36,870 nucleotides of DNA from Planctomycetota bacterium (lineage in GTDB: Bacteria > Planctomycetota > Phycisphaerae > SM23-33), in the NCBI GenBank assembly GCA_009908915.1, contig JAAAOJ010000079.1, forward strand, positions 1 through 36,870, written 5' to 3'. Positions 24,861-34,209 of the stretch are shown here, one piece after another. Under the pieces are notes generated by a model, which ran no database searches, was not told where the DNA came from, and saw only the letters and a program-made list of their open reading frames with translations. Position numbers and translations under genes: made by a program. Position 1 is the stretch's first letter. Each line of letters opens with the position of its first letter.

Positions 24861-26957
24861 CTAACGGAGGGCAGCTTTGCCCTTCGCCGCTTCCTCGGCC
24901 TTGGTCTTCGCGGCCTGTCCTGAGCTTGCCGAACGGGCCTGCCCTGAGCTTGCCGAACGGGCCTGCCCTGAGCTTGCCGAACGGGCCTGCCCTGAGCTTG
25001 TCGAACGGGCCGCCTCGGCCATCGCATCCTTGGCCGCGCGGGTAATCGCTTCATCGGCCAACGGAATCAGGCCATGTTTCTGATACGTCTCCATCATGGC
25101 CTTGACGGTGTCGGCGTAGGGCATCGCTTCCGAGCCGCCGCAGGTGGCGATAAACCTGGCAAAGTCCTTGGCCGTGTCGCTGGCCTTGGGATGGACGTAC
25201 AGGAAGTACCGCTGCGAAAGCGGGTACATCGCGCTGCGAATGTTCTCAGCCGTGGGCGCGATGTTCCTGGCCTTCTCGCCCTGGCCGAACTTGATGGGCA
25301 GAATCTTAACGCTCTGGCCGCTTGCCGGGATCGCCGTCAGATCAACGAACGCAATGGCCTGCGGGTCCATACTCACCGCCGCCACCGCCTCAGCCGTGTC
25401 CTTCTTGTACTTCACCTGCTTCCACTTGTTGCGCGGGACGGCTTCCTTCTCGAAGATGGCCGTAGCGGGCTCCCGCGCATACAGGCCGAACGCGTGGATA
25501 TCCAGTGTGCCCGGCCTGCCTGCGGTGAGCGCAGCCGAACCGCCGCCCGGCCCGGTCGGCGGCGTCAACTCCGTCCCGCCGACGATGGCCCAGTCATCCA
25601 CGTCGCCCTGGAAGATGGCCTGAATCTGGCCGAGGGTGAGCGATTCGATTTTGTTAGCCGGGTTGACGATGATGGCAGCCGCGCGGCCGGCGATCATGTG
25701 CTCCTTCGGCCCGGTGCCGTCCGGCTTGCCGTCCCTGTCCACACCCAGCGAGTTCCACGTCTCGCCATGCAATTCCATCGCCCGAGAGCTGGGCTTGTCG
25801 CCGAGAACCAGAAGCTCCCGCACTGACGCCCCCTCGCCATTGACGAACACGCCGATGGAGAACACGTCGGAATCCACGGCGGCGTAGGAAAGCTGGACGA
25901 CGGCCTTGGCTCGAACGTATTCCATGGCCAAGCCTTGGAAGGCGTCGCGACCATCACCAGTGCCCATGACTGACAGGCGGACACCTCGGCCGGCCTTCAT
26001 TTCAGACACACGCTTCTGGCCCACTATATGCGCGTGGTGAAGGGGCGGCACAAAGCCAAGACTTGCCACGATCTCAGCGCCCTTCTCCCCTATGCAGAAC
26101 CGGCAAAACACCTTGGCAGCTTCATCCCCACCCGGCTTCAGGTTCAAGACCAGCATATCGGCAAGCGGATAATCCTCGACGATTATTTCACCTTCGCCAG
26201 GAAGCACGGCCTGGCTCTTGGCGTCGGCTGCAATAGGAACGAGTTTCACGCCGCGAAGGTCTTGCCCGTTGTACAGCACGAAGCCGACACCATTTCGATC
26301 AGCTCGAATCTTGGACGCCACCTCATCCACCGAATCAAGCTCATGCAAATCTTTGCGAAAATTCAAGTACCCAGTCGGATACTTCGGCCCAAGCATCATG
26401 CACGCTTGGCGAAGTACGTAGCGACTCGCATCCTGGCCCTTCAGGCCGTAGCATTCGATGGTACCGCCGCTGCCATTGAGCTCCTGCCATCGGGTTCCGT
26501 CACCTTTCGCCGATAGCAGATGTCGAATTTGCGGGATCGTCAGCATTCGCAAGGAATTAGCCGGATTAACAATGACAGCCACCTTCGCCTGGCCGATGAG
26601 GTATCTCTTACGTCCAGCCGTAGCCGCAGGCTGAGACGCTGGCTGCGTAAGCCCTTTCCATTCGTGCTCTGCAACCATTGGTGTGACGAAACGCTTGACG
26701 GACAAAGGCAGCGGCCCCCAATCGATATCCAATGATAGATGCGGATCATTCGCACTTTTTGCGAATACCTTTCCAATATCTCGGAGGCACGCAATCCCCC
26801 ATGCATGGTTCCCCCGCACCACCAATCTCTCCTGGCCAAACGCATCCGCTGTGACGATGCCGCCACAAATAAGTGCGCATACCAGCCACGCATGTCCACG
26901 CCACAGCCTCTCGTCGCGTCGGAACGACCTATACCGCACATTCGACTTACCTGCCAT
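24861..26957 (-). CDS. Tandem PstS-like (phosphate-binding type) substrate-binding protein
   Basis: A 698-aa exported protein with two periplasmic-binding domains in one chain. ATG 26957 is chosen over a GTG at 26975 because AGGAG lies six bases upstream; a signal segment follows (WLVCALICGGIVTADAFG). Domain 1 is about residues 40-320 (KVAVIVNPANSLRMLTIPQI), domain 2 about 325-640 (RAAAIIVNPANKIESLTL, then IQAIFQGDVDDWAIVGG). This NP-N...LT-x-x-Q-I pattern is typical of PstS/PBP-like proteins. Residues 650-681 are four octapeptides ARS(T/A)SSGQ encoded by a 24-bp array, then a Lys/Ala-rich tail. No ABC permease or ATPase lies in the operon, so a role other than transport is possible. It is the last gene of the five-gene unit. 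Confidence 0.85.
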   Translation of the reverse strand: MAGKSNVRYRSFRRDERLWRGHAWLVCALICGGIVTADAFGQERLVVRGNHAWGIACLRDIGKVFAKSANDPHLSLDIDWGPLPLSVKRFVTPMVAEHEWKGLTQPASQPAATAGRKRYLIGQAKVAVIVNPANSLRMLTIPQIRHLLSAKGDGTRWQELNGSGGTIECYGLKGQDASRYVLRQACMMLGPKYPTGYLNFRKDLHELDSVDEVASKIRADRNGVGFVLYNGQDLRGVKLVPIAADAKSQAVLPGEGEIIVEDYPLADMLVLNLKPGGDEAAKVFCRFCIGEKGAEIVASLGFVPPLHHAHIVGQKRVSEMKAGRGVRLSVMGTGDGRDAFQGLAMEYVRAKAVVQLSYAAVDSDVFSIGVFVNGEGASVRELLVLGDKPSSRAMELHGETWNSLGVDRDGKPDGTGPKEHMIAGRAAAIIVNPANKIESLTLGQIQAIFQGDVDDWAIVGGTELTPPTGPGGGSAALTAGRPGTLDIHAFGLYAREPATAIFEKEAVPRNKWKQVKYKKDTAEAVAAVSMDPQAIAFVDLTAIPASGQSVKILPIKFGQGEKARNIAPTAENIRSAMYPLSQRYFLYVHPKASDTAKDFARFIATCGGSEAMPYADTVKAMMETYQKHGLIPLADEAITRAAKDAMAEAARSTSSGQARSASSGQARSASSGQARSASSGQAAKTKAEEAAKGKAALR
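24913..25008 (-). repeat. Tandem array of four 24-bp palindromic-repeat units inside coding sequence
   Basis: Four adjacent units of 24 bases (24913, 24937, 24961, 24985), nearly identical, each with the core CCTGAGCTTGCCGAAC; the last has GTCGAAC. The core is a widely dispersed bacterial repeat. A unit length divisible by three keeps the reading frame. A further single copy is at 36736-36760. Confidence 0.9.
25519..25543 (-). repeat. In-frame short repeat, GGTGAGCG-AGCCGAAC type, copy 1
   Basis: The core TGCGGTGAGCG-AGCCGAACC is shared with 35509-35533 with one difference. In the binding protein it encodes SAALTAG, between a Pro/Gly-rich stretch and the rest of domain 2. Confidence 0.7.
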
Positions 26958-27001
26958 ATCCGTCTCCTGCTTCACCCCTCATCTCGCGGCCATACGCACA
27001 T

Positions 27002-29833
27002 TTATGGCGCGGGGTTCGACGCAGGGAATCGGGTCTTCAGGTTTGGAGCATGACTATCAATCTTCACCGCGTAGTTCCGGTCCTTGCCTCCGGTTGTGCC
27101 ATTCCCCGCCTCATCTTCATACCCGGACCATGTGCCATTGGTATAGGTGCCGTTGGGTGTGAAGGTTGGGTTAGTTCCCAATACGCCGTCGAGATTCTGC
27201 GCACCGGTGGCCTTCCGCTCGGTAGCAGTCACGCGGAACCATCTTTCCTTGCCATAGTACGCGTCATTCTCCATCAATGCCTTTGTCAACAGATCTGCCT
27301 TTTCCCAAATCGTGTTGTCTGATCCCGCCTTGGCTGTCAGATTCCCGAGGTTGCCCCATGATCCATCCTTCTTCAACAGCTCGACGCTGGGAGAATCTGC
27401 CATCGCCTCACTGAATTCGGCCTCGATCTTCACATTGCCGGCAGAATAGCTGATCCACTTGGAAATGCTCTCGCCCTCACCTGTGTCCAGTTCCAAGCCC
27501 GTCAGATCATCTTTGAGCTTCCAGCGTTTCTTCTCAACACAAATATCATTCCCCGAACCATCCGTGCCCTGATATACTAAGACTCGCTCCAAGCGGGGCT
27601 TGAAGTCAATGGCATGATTCGTGTCTTCCGCGTCAGCTGTATTGTTCCCGTCTGCATCGAGCGTCTTCTGGACGAGATCACGGAAACAGCAACGGAACGC
27701 CACATCTCCAATGGCTCCTGATTGCGTCGTGATGTTCGCGTCGTCGGGGATATGATACACAATCGTCACGGTATCATCCTCGTACACCGAGCTACTCCAA
27801 GACACGGAATCATGGTTCCCGGACACCAACAGATTGCCCTTGTCATGCCCCTTGTAATGCACATTAACATACGAGCCGGCCCAGCCGGTGTCCATCGACT
27901 CCGAGAACTGAATCCGAACGCGCACCTCATTATCCCGTTCCATCAAGTACCCGCGAAGGGCGGTATCAATCAGGCCCGTCTTATTCGGATAGACAGGATT
28001 AGCGGTATTCTCCGCATAGGTAACCCAGTTGTAATCATACACGGTTCTGAAACCGGTAATGCCCGGCACGTTGACTTCATAGCTGAACTTCACAATCCGC
28101 GGAGCCCAGTTATCCACACGAATGTCCCATCTGCCATCATCGGTGTTTGACGTGTGGTCTTCCGCATCCTTCAGCTTGACATTCAACCGATACACGCCAT
28201 CTGGAAATTCCCATCCCGGATGAGTTGGATTCTGCTTTCTTAAGGGGAACTGAGCATCAACAGTTCCTCGTTGCCACTCGCGCCCTGATGACGTGTCGCC
28301 AGCCTTTGTATTCCAAATACCATCATTATGGATGGCCGCCGTCGCTCCGCCAGAGACGTTGTGATTAGCGAGATACCCACGAGCAGTGATATTGCACAAC
28401 ATAATACAATATCGTAAATATCCTCCGTTATCATGGGCCGGATCCCACAGGATGTTCATGTCAGCACCTGACAAGGGATTGCCACGAAACTCGATGAACC
28501 AAGGATCGCCACTACTTTGAATATTGCGATCCGTCGTGCCATCACTCATGCCGTCAATCCAGTATTCAACCCGGAATGGGATCGCGCTATCGCCGTTCCA
28601 TCGGTTCGGCCGGCGCACCGTGCCAGAGGAATTGGGCCACGCATGTGATTCAGCAATGTTGAAACTGCCAGCTCCACCTCCGACCACATCCTGACCAGCC
28701 CCCATGTCATCGGTAACCTCAACTGACAAGTCCAAAGCACCACAGGCATACAGGGGAGTCCTAGATGCGGGATCGACTTCGGTAGCACCTTCTTTCACGA
28801 ACAGTGGCCCGATTTGAGGGTTTTGGTCCAACGGATCATAACCTTCATCATATCCGAGCATCGTGGCCGGATACAGAGGGTTTTGAACATTCGCATTGTT
28901 GTTTGGATAACCTCCTCCAGAGCTAACATTGAAGTCTTGAACTGACGTCATAAAATGGCAATGATAGAAGTTTGCACCGCCGACGGGGAGATCGATCGTT
29001 CTTCGCCAATGATGTGATAGCTGCCCAAAACGCTGTGCGTTTGACAAGGACAACCTGGATCGTCCGTCGGGAGCGCCATTCTCCGGTTCGGTAGCATATT
29101 CACAGTTGCCATCATTAGCATTCGTAGGGTCTGTTCCATTATCATATTCAGCATCTCCGCCATCACGATAATAGAAACTCCCGTCAAAGACATCAAAATA
29201 CAGACCAGTCGCTGCATCACGAGCTGGGACAGTATCGCACCAGCCATTAGGGCCGCAGTTGATAAAGGCTGGGGTTTCGGGAGGAGTGGCGGACGGGTTG
29301 TAGACTGCTCCTGCCGAGTTCATGATCACATCATCTCCACCACGATTGGCGACCGTTGCCGGATTAAGCGCAACGCCGATTCTCGGTCGGATACAACGTT
29401 CTGTCGGAGAGATCGTGCCCGCAGACCTAACTCGACGATGACGAAACAGCACGACGTAGCTCGCGTCATCAAATGGCAACTCTACTGAATGGGCATATGT
29501 TACGTGTTTGTTTTGCGCAGTATGCACGAATGCGGCCTGCAGCTCTCGTTCATTCGGGTTGAAATCACTACCTGCTGTGCGCCCATACCCGATGCAACTC
29601 TTCTGGGCAAGGCTGTCGGAACAGCCAAGCAGACTGGCTCCATTTGGCGGAACACCTCCATTCCCCGCACAATCAACGCCATTATGAAAACCACTCTGAT
29701 AGCTACCATAGCACTGTCCTACTCGGTGCTCCGACACATCAAGCGGCCAGGAAATGCTGGCACATCCGCCCAACAAGGTGGTTGCTGCGACAATCAATAA
29801 TCCATGTAATGCAACTGATCTATGATGAGACAT
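27002..29833 (-). CDS. Large lipoprotein with Ig-like segments and a possible degenerate M23-like region
   Basis: A 943-aa exported lipoprotein. ATG 29833 is preceded by GGGAG at five bases and gives a lipobox LLGGC with Cys24. Near the N-terminus are SWPLDVSEH and GFHNGVD (His50, Asp54), which look like the first motif of M23 (LytM) peptidases; VTYAHS (Tyr113-His115) and HCHF (His291, His293) could be remnants of the others, but spacing is far wider than in active enzymes. The C-terminal half has SbsA/Big_5-like Ig segments: VRVRIQFSESMD and VKIEAEFSEAMAD, each preceded by DNWAPRI- or D-rich linkers. It ends IDSHAPNLKTRFPASNPAP. Codon use and GC are lower than in flanking genes. Function unknown; likely outer-membrane or surface. 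Confidence 0.8.
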   Translation of the reverse strand: MSHHRSVALHGLLIVAATTLLGGCASISWPLDVSEHRVGQCYGSYQSGFHNGVDCAGNGGVPPNGASLLGCSDSLAQKSCIGYGRTAGSDFNPNERELQAAFVHTAQNKHVTYAHSVELPFDDASYVVLFRHRRVRSAGTISPTERCIRPRIGVALNPATVANRGGDDVIMNSAGAVYNPSATPPETPAFINCGPNGWCDTVPARDAATGLYFDVFDGSFYYRDGGDAEYDNGTDPTNANDGNCEYATEPENGAPDGRSRLSLSNAQRFGQLSHHWRRTIDLPVGGANFYHCHFMTSVQDFNVSSGGGYPNNNANVQNPLYPATMLGYDEGYDPLDQNPQIGPLFVKEGATEVDPASRTPLYACGALDLSVEVTDDMGAGQDVVGGGAGSFNIAESHAWPNSSGTVRRPNRWNGDSAIPFRVEYWIDGMSDGTTDRNIQSSGDPWFIEFRGNPLSGADMNILWDPAHDNGGYLRYCIMLCNITARGYLANHNVSGGATAAIHNDGIWNTKAGDTSSGREWQRGTVDAQFPLRKQNPTHPGWEFPDGVYRLNVKLKDAEDHTSNTDDGRWDIRVDNWAPRIVKFSYEVNVPGITGFRTVYDYNWVTYAENTANPVYPNKTGLIDTALRGYLMERDNEVRVRIQFSESMDTGWAGSYVNVHYKGHDKGNLLVSGNHDSVSWSSSVYEDDTVTIVYHIPDDANITTQSGAIGDVAFRCCFRDLVQKTLDADGNNTADAEDTNHAIDFKPRLERVLVYQGTDGSGNDICVEKKRWKLKDDLTGLELDTGEGESISKWISYSAGNVKIEAEFSEAMADSPSVELLKKDGSWGNLGNLTAKAGSDNTIWEKADLLTKALMENDAYYGKERWFRVTATERKATGAQNLDGVLGTNPTFTPNGTYTNGTWSGYEDEAGNGTTGGKDRNYAVKIDSHAPNLKTRFPASNPAP

Positions 29834-29876
29834 TGTTCTCCCTTTCCAACTACTGACAAGCAAATGATACAAACGA

Positions 29877-32672
29877 TCACTTCTTTAGCTCTTTGCCATC
29901 GTGAGAGTAACTAATGGCCTTGCCTCTTATATAGAGTGTAACATCGGCCCCATTCTTCGGCTCTGCTAAGAAGGATGGTCGGCCCTGATCTCGCGTGAAA
30001 AGTGTTTTCCAAGCCAGCTTGTCAGGGGTAGCGTATCGGCGAAGTTCATAGCCATCACGCGGAATATTAATCAGAACCGCGTAACCTGGATTATCTGAAA
30101 AAAACACTTCCATTGGCTCCTCCAATGCCAGCACCTTGAGCGTTCCGTTTTTATTGAGGTAGATCGTCTGTGGATTAACTGATTCCCCAGGCTTTGCCTG
30201 GCGCTCAAATGCCGCGATGCGAAGGAGCGCTTCCCCACGGTCGCCTACCCATAGTGAAGCCATATGCTGGCCTGGCTCTCGAGGCAGTTCAATGCGAGCA
30301 ATCTCTTTGCCTTCTGTGTCATAAAAGACAACGAACGGCTTCTTGCCTGGCGGCGCGGCACAGGCAGCAGCAACTTGGCCCAAACGGCCAATCTGCACAG
30401 ATACCAGGCCTTGTGGCCAGTCAATCCGCTTCTCTTTCTTTCCATCCGGCCCACCAAATACCGCATAGCTTCCAGGATGGCCCACGTCCGGAACAATCAA
30501 CCTCTGCGTTGTTGGTGGAATAAATTGCGGCTGTGGAATAATTACCGGCCACGACCAGTAGCTAGGTTGATATTGCAGCACATTAATAGACTGGCCGTCC
30601 TGAGCTATCCAAGCTATACGGTCAGTTCCTACAGCGATGACTGGCGCAGAATCTTCGCGCGTGTCCCACGGAAGCGCCCAATATCCGCGAAGTATGTTGC
30701 GATGATCCAATAGAGCTAATGTCAGCAAGCTCTCTCCAGTTAGTCCTGGAGAAGTCTGCTTCATGAGTATCCACTTGTCGCCATGATTCGTAGCCCGAAC
30801 CCACAAAACATCGGATCCTTTCCCACAACAACCAAATGCTTGTCCAGAGAAATCCCGTATCACCTGCCGCTCAATACTAATTGGACGATCCTTGTGTTCC
30901 TGGCGGCGATAAATAGACAAATAGGATACTTTGTTGCTCTTGGCAGCCTCTCGAAGCTGAAGGAATGGCACATCGGCAGCTCCGCCAATATGCAGTTTCA
31001 TCGCATCCAAGCCAGCGGTCTGGAGCTTATCAATGCCTTTGTACAGTTCCGCCAAAGAAATGGATTGCCGTGTCAAAACATCGGCCAGTCGCGGTCCTGC
31101 GAACAGCAGGGCGATCACCTCCTCAGAGCCGGGAAGTTGGTCTTTACATTCGGTCGACCATTTGCCTGCCGCCAGGGAATATTTCTGTAGGAATATCTTC
31201 GCACCTTTTCCACCGGAAGCATCTTCGGAAGTCAAATTATACCAATCATCGCCATCAAAAAACTCACCGACAAGTTTTTGTCCAAGTGGCACAGATATCT
31301 CGGTTTCCATCGACGTGCCGTTCTTCAGCGGAAACACTGTCAGCCTTCGTCTATCCCTGCTTTGTACCCAGAGAGCATCTTTTCCGATCTCAATTCGCGA
31401 GGCATCTTTAGTCACAGAGGGCTGTGTTGTTGTTATCACAGAACCATCTCGCAAAGAAATCTCAGCGAGAGTGCATGAGCTAGCCTTCTTCACCACAACA
31501 TGCATCCTGTCGACCAGAATGCAGCCTGCCATGAGTGTCGCATCTTTAAGGAGTGATTTGCCATCTTCACTTAGTGTCACCCGTGACATGCTGCTGAGCG
31601 CAGAAGGATAGGTACTTCCAGCAGCGAGAAAGTCACCTACAACCTCGGCAGGTTTCGTAGTTGCACTCCCCAAGACACTCAGTGCCACATCAGGCAGCAC
31701 CTCCACTTGGAGCGATTCTGCACGACGACGAACCATTAACGAGAGGGCTGCGGCGACACCAGCGTGTTCTTTCGGGTATTGCATACCCTTCCGCCAAAAC
31801 CTAAAAGCAGTCATTCGGTCATCATCTGAATAGGCGAACAACCCTTCGTTCAGCCAGATAACGGAGCGTAAATAGACTGGTATGCCGAGAAGCTCAGCGA
31901 CTAAGTCAGCATTGGCTAGCTCTTTTCTCGCAGCACCAAAATCGCCAGTTTCTGCCTTGCTAACAGCTTCGTTGTTCATGCACAAGGGAACGAGCGATAG
32001 GGTGGCGAGCTTTCTGTTCGTTATTCTATCTTTGATAGGAGAACGCTTTTCCGAAAATACCCACGACAACGGAATTTTGACTTCAGGTACGGATGTCCAT
32101 GTCAATAGGCAATGCCCCTGCCCGAGCCATTGATGCAATGATGGGCGTACCGTTGCTGCATACGACCGCAACGGAAGGCGCGATGACGATGAAACGCATG
32201 CCCAAGTCGCGTTCTTGGCGGTCACAGTTCCGTCTGGCGTCAGTGTTACGAGGATTCCTTCACGATTACACGATCCATCATGATTTCGCCAAACAACAGC
32301 AATACCAAGTTCTCGCGACTTCCCTAGGGATAGCATAAACTCTGCCGAAACTTTCCTTCCTGCGGCTATCGGGAGGAACTCATATCGTTTTCCTTCTGGT
32401 ATCGTCTGGTCATCCCACAACACAGGAGCAACTAGAATATCTCCTGTGTTGCTGGCCCTATCAATTATTACAGAAATGCGGCTCACCTTATCAGAACGGA
32501 TATCTGCGGAAACACGGGCCTGTCCAGCCCTGAGGTCAAGTGCGCGTTCATCGCCAAATGCGGATATTGGCACAAGGGAAACGGCCAGTAACACTACAAC
32601 ATGCATGATATGTGACACTAAACTTGCCATCATAATACTTATTCCTGATAAGATTGTGTTGTCATTCATCAT
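29877..32672 (-). CDS. Large secreted protein of unknown function
   Basis: A 931-aa exported protein. ATG 32672 follows GGAG at eight bases. The N-terminus has a late hydrophobic signal (HVVVLLAVSLVPISAFG, cleavage near residue 40). Residues 40-200 look beta-rich. Residues 230-330 (EAVSKAETGDFGAARKEL, DDRMTAFRFWRKG) resemble TPR-like helices. From about 380 onward repeated short beta segments with W/Y and turn GD or DG (GDDWYNLTSED, TDRIAWIAQDGQS, NGADVTLYIRG) suggest a beta-propeller. I recognise no family. It lies 49 bases after the gene upstream and 43 before the lipoprotein gene, so it is in the same transcript. Its GC content is among the lowest in the window. Confidence 0.75.
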   Translation of the reverse strand: MMNDNTILSGISIMMASLVSHIMHVVVLLAVSLVPISAFGDERALDLRAGQARVSADIRSDKVSRISVIIDRASNTGDILVAPVLWDDQTIPEGKRYEFLPIAAGRKVSAEFMLSLGKSRELGIAVVWRNHDGSCNREGILVTLTPDGTVTAKNATWACVSSSSRLPLRSYAATVRPSLHQWLGQGHCLLTWTSVPEVKIPLSWVFSEKRSPIKDRITNRKLATLSLVPLCMNNEAVSKAETGDFGAARKELANADLVAELLGIPVYLRSVIWLNEGLFAYSDDDRMTAFRFWRKGMQYPKEHAGVAAALSLMVRRRAESLQVEVLPDVALSVLGSATTKPAEVVGDFLAAGSTYPSALSSMSRVTLSEDGKSLLKDATLMAGCILVDRMHVVVKKASSCTLAEISLRDGSVITTTQPSVTKDASRIEIGKDALWVQSRDRRRLTVFPLKNGTSMETEISVPLGQKLVGEFFDGDDWYNLTSEDASGGKGAKIFLQKYSLAAGKWSTECKDQLPGSEEVIALLFAGPRLADVLTRQSISLAELYKGIDKLQTAGLDAMKLHIGGAADVPFLQLREAAKSNKVSYLSIYRRQEHKDRPISIERQVIRDFSGQAFGCCGKGSDVLWVRATNHGDKWILMKQTSPGLTGESLLTLALLDHRNILRGYWALPWDTREDSAPVIAVGTDRIAWIAQDGQSINVLQYQPSYWSWPVIIPQPQFIPPTTQRLIVPDVGHPGSYAVFGGPDGKKEKRIDWPQGLVSVQIGRLGQVAAACAAPPGKKPFVVFYDTEGKEIARIELPREPGQHMASLWVGDRGEALLRIAAFERQAKPGESVNPQTIYLNKNGTLKVLALEEPMEVFFSDNPGYAVLINIPRDGYELRRYATPDKLAWKTLFTRDQGRPSFLAEPKNGADVTLYIRGKAISYSHDGKELKK

Positions 32673-32721
32673 AGAGTATTCTCCGAAGCACTGTGGGGTG
32701 CTCCAACCGAAGTTACATGTG

Positions 32722-34209
32722 CTACCTTAGGCGTATAGGCCAATCCTCGATAACACTGGTCGGATCTTCGTCGGGATCCGGACCAGTATTGCCGGCCTGG
32801 TCTTTGAGGTTCATCACCGTCACGGTGTAGTCGCCGGCATCCACTTGCGTGGAGACTGTCTGGACGATCTCGACTTCAGCAATTTCGTCTCCGGGATCTC
32901 CATCCTGATTCGTCTCTGTGACCGTTCCGTACTCGAATGTCGAGCTAAGGATAACCTGGTGGCCCTCAGAATCTTGGAAGTCGCATCGAACGCGGAAATC
33001 GCTCTCTCTGGGATCGCGAAGCCCGCTGGCATGTTCGGCATCAGCTCCGGCGAGTGTCTTGTACTGAACCATCTCTTCTTGGACGGTGATGCGAAACACC
33101 AATTGTGTCGTGAACTCCTTGTTGCCGGAAACCTTGTATTCCTGACTGTCCAGCGGATAGACGCAGAAGGCACCGTAGGTTCCGTTCTGCGGATTGGCGT
33201 ATGCCCCAACATGATCTACCGTCCATTTGGTCTCCTGCCACGTTTCGGTGTGCAACCCGGCGGTTACATTTGTAAGGGCGGCTTCATGAACGGCAACATA
33301 ACTACCGCCGGGGCTGATGCTGTGAGCAATCCGGAATGTGAGATTGGGTAGCGTAATCCCGGCTGGCTCAAGCGTATATTCAAAGGTGTAATCCTCGCCG
33401 ACAACAAGTGGGTCCGTATGTTCCGATGTGTCCTTCAGGATTCGCCCCATCGTCACCTGGAAGACGGCGAAGTTGATCTTTCGAGGATTGTCGCCATTGA
33501 GGGTGACGTTCAGAGAGTAGGAGCCTACATTCAGGTCATTCTGGCTCATCGTGTAGTCGTTATCCTGATTCAGATAGCCAGAAGCCACCGTCGTCTCACC
33601 TTGAGTGATGGACCACTCATATGTTCGATTCTCTTCAGGCTGCGTAACCAGCCAGAATTCCACGTCGCCCTTGCTGTCATCAGCAATGGGGCAGTAGAGC
33701 ATCGGAGCATCTGCAGGCTCATCAGTTCGATCAGTAGCCGTCTCTTCCGTCAACTGATCCTTCAGCACCAAAGCGCCGGGAGCCTTCAAATCCTCTACGT
33801 CCGCCCAAAGAATTGTCTTTTCACCACCGCCACCGCCGCCACCGCCGCCACCACCGCCGCCGGGGACGACGGTGACCCAATACATGGCCCCGATGCCTTC
33901 GCGACCTTCCACGTCGACCTTGACCGGCCCGGACTCCTGCGTGATTGTCAGGAGTGCACCATCGTTGACGGGGTCGTTGTAGACGCCAGCGCCTTCACCG
34001 GTGACGTTTTCGTTGGTGACATGAATCTCGTCCTTGTCGCCGGTGGGATTCTGCTGGAATCGCCCTTCGACATCGGAAGGATTCTGTTGCGGATTGTCCT
34101 TCTGCTTGGCGGTGACCTCGACGGTCTCGTTGGTCGCTGCCCAAAGGGTCGCCGCCAGGCCGACCATGGCCACTGCAAGAACGCTCGTTATGAATATTCG
34201 CCGTGTCAT
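32722..34209 (-). CDS. Secreted protein with poly-glycine linker, unknown function
   Basis: A 495-aa exported protein. ATG 34209 overlaps the stop of the TPR gene by four bases (ATGA) and follows AAGGAG at eight bases; a longer frame to 34422 lies inside that gene and is rejected. A signal peptide spans residues 1-25 (FITSVLAVAMVGLAATLWA). Residues 26-115 are acidic and Asn/Gln-rich. A run of 13 glycines (about 116-128) forms a linker. The rest is beta-rich with Ig-like segments (YTFEYTLEPAGITLPNLTFRI, TYEWSITQGETTVASG), ending IEDWPIRLR. No family is recognised. It is tightly coupled to the TPR gene. Confidence 0.75.
   Translation of the reverse strand: MTRRIFITSVLAVAMVGLAATLWAATNETVEVTAKQKDNPQQNPSDVEGRFQQNPTGDKDEIHVTNENVTGEGAGVYNDPVNDGALLTITQESGPVKVDVEGREGIGAMYWVTVVPGGGGGGGGGGGGGEKTILWADVEDLKAPGALVLKDQLTEETATDRTDEPADAPMLYCPIADDSKGDVEFWLVTQPEENRTYEWSITQGETTVASGYLNQDNDYTMSQNDLNVGSYSLNVTLNGDNPRKINFAVFQVTMGRILKDTSEHTDPLVVGEDYTFEYTLEPAGITLPNLTFRIAHSISPGGSYVAVHEAALTNVTAGLHTETWQETKWTVDHVGAYANPQNGTYGAFCVYPLDSQEYKVSGNKEFTTQLVFRITVQEEMVQYKTLAGADAEHASGLRDPRESDFRVRCDFQDSEGHQVILSSTFEYGTVTETNQDGDPGDEIAEVEIVQTVSTQVDAGDYTVTVMNLKDQAGNTGPDPDEDPTSVIEDWPIRLR
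33827..33868 (-). repeat. GGN trinucleotide tract encoding poly-glycine
   Basis: An uninterrupted run of GGC/GGT codons (read on the minus strand) encodes 13 glycines. Trinucleotide units keep the frame, so length may vary between strains. Confidence 0.85.

Noticed and set aside
24913..25008. CRISPR-like array
   Set aside because: The four units are directly adjacent with no spacers and lie in a coding frame.
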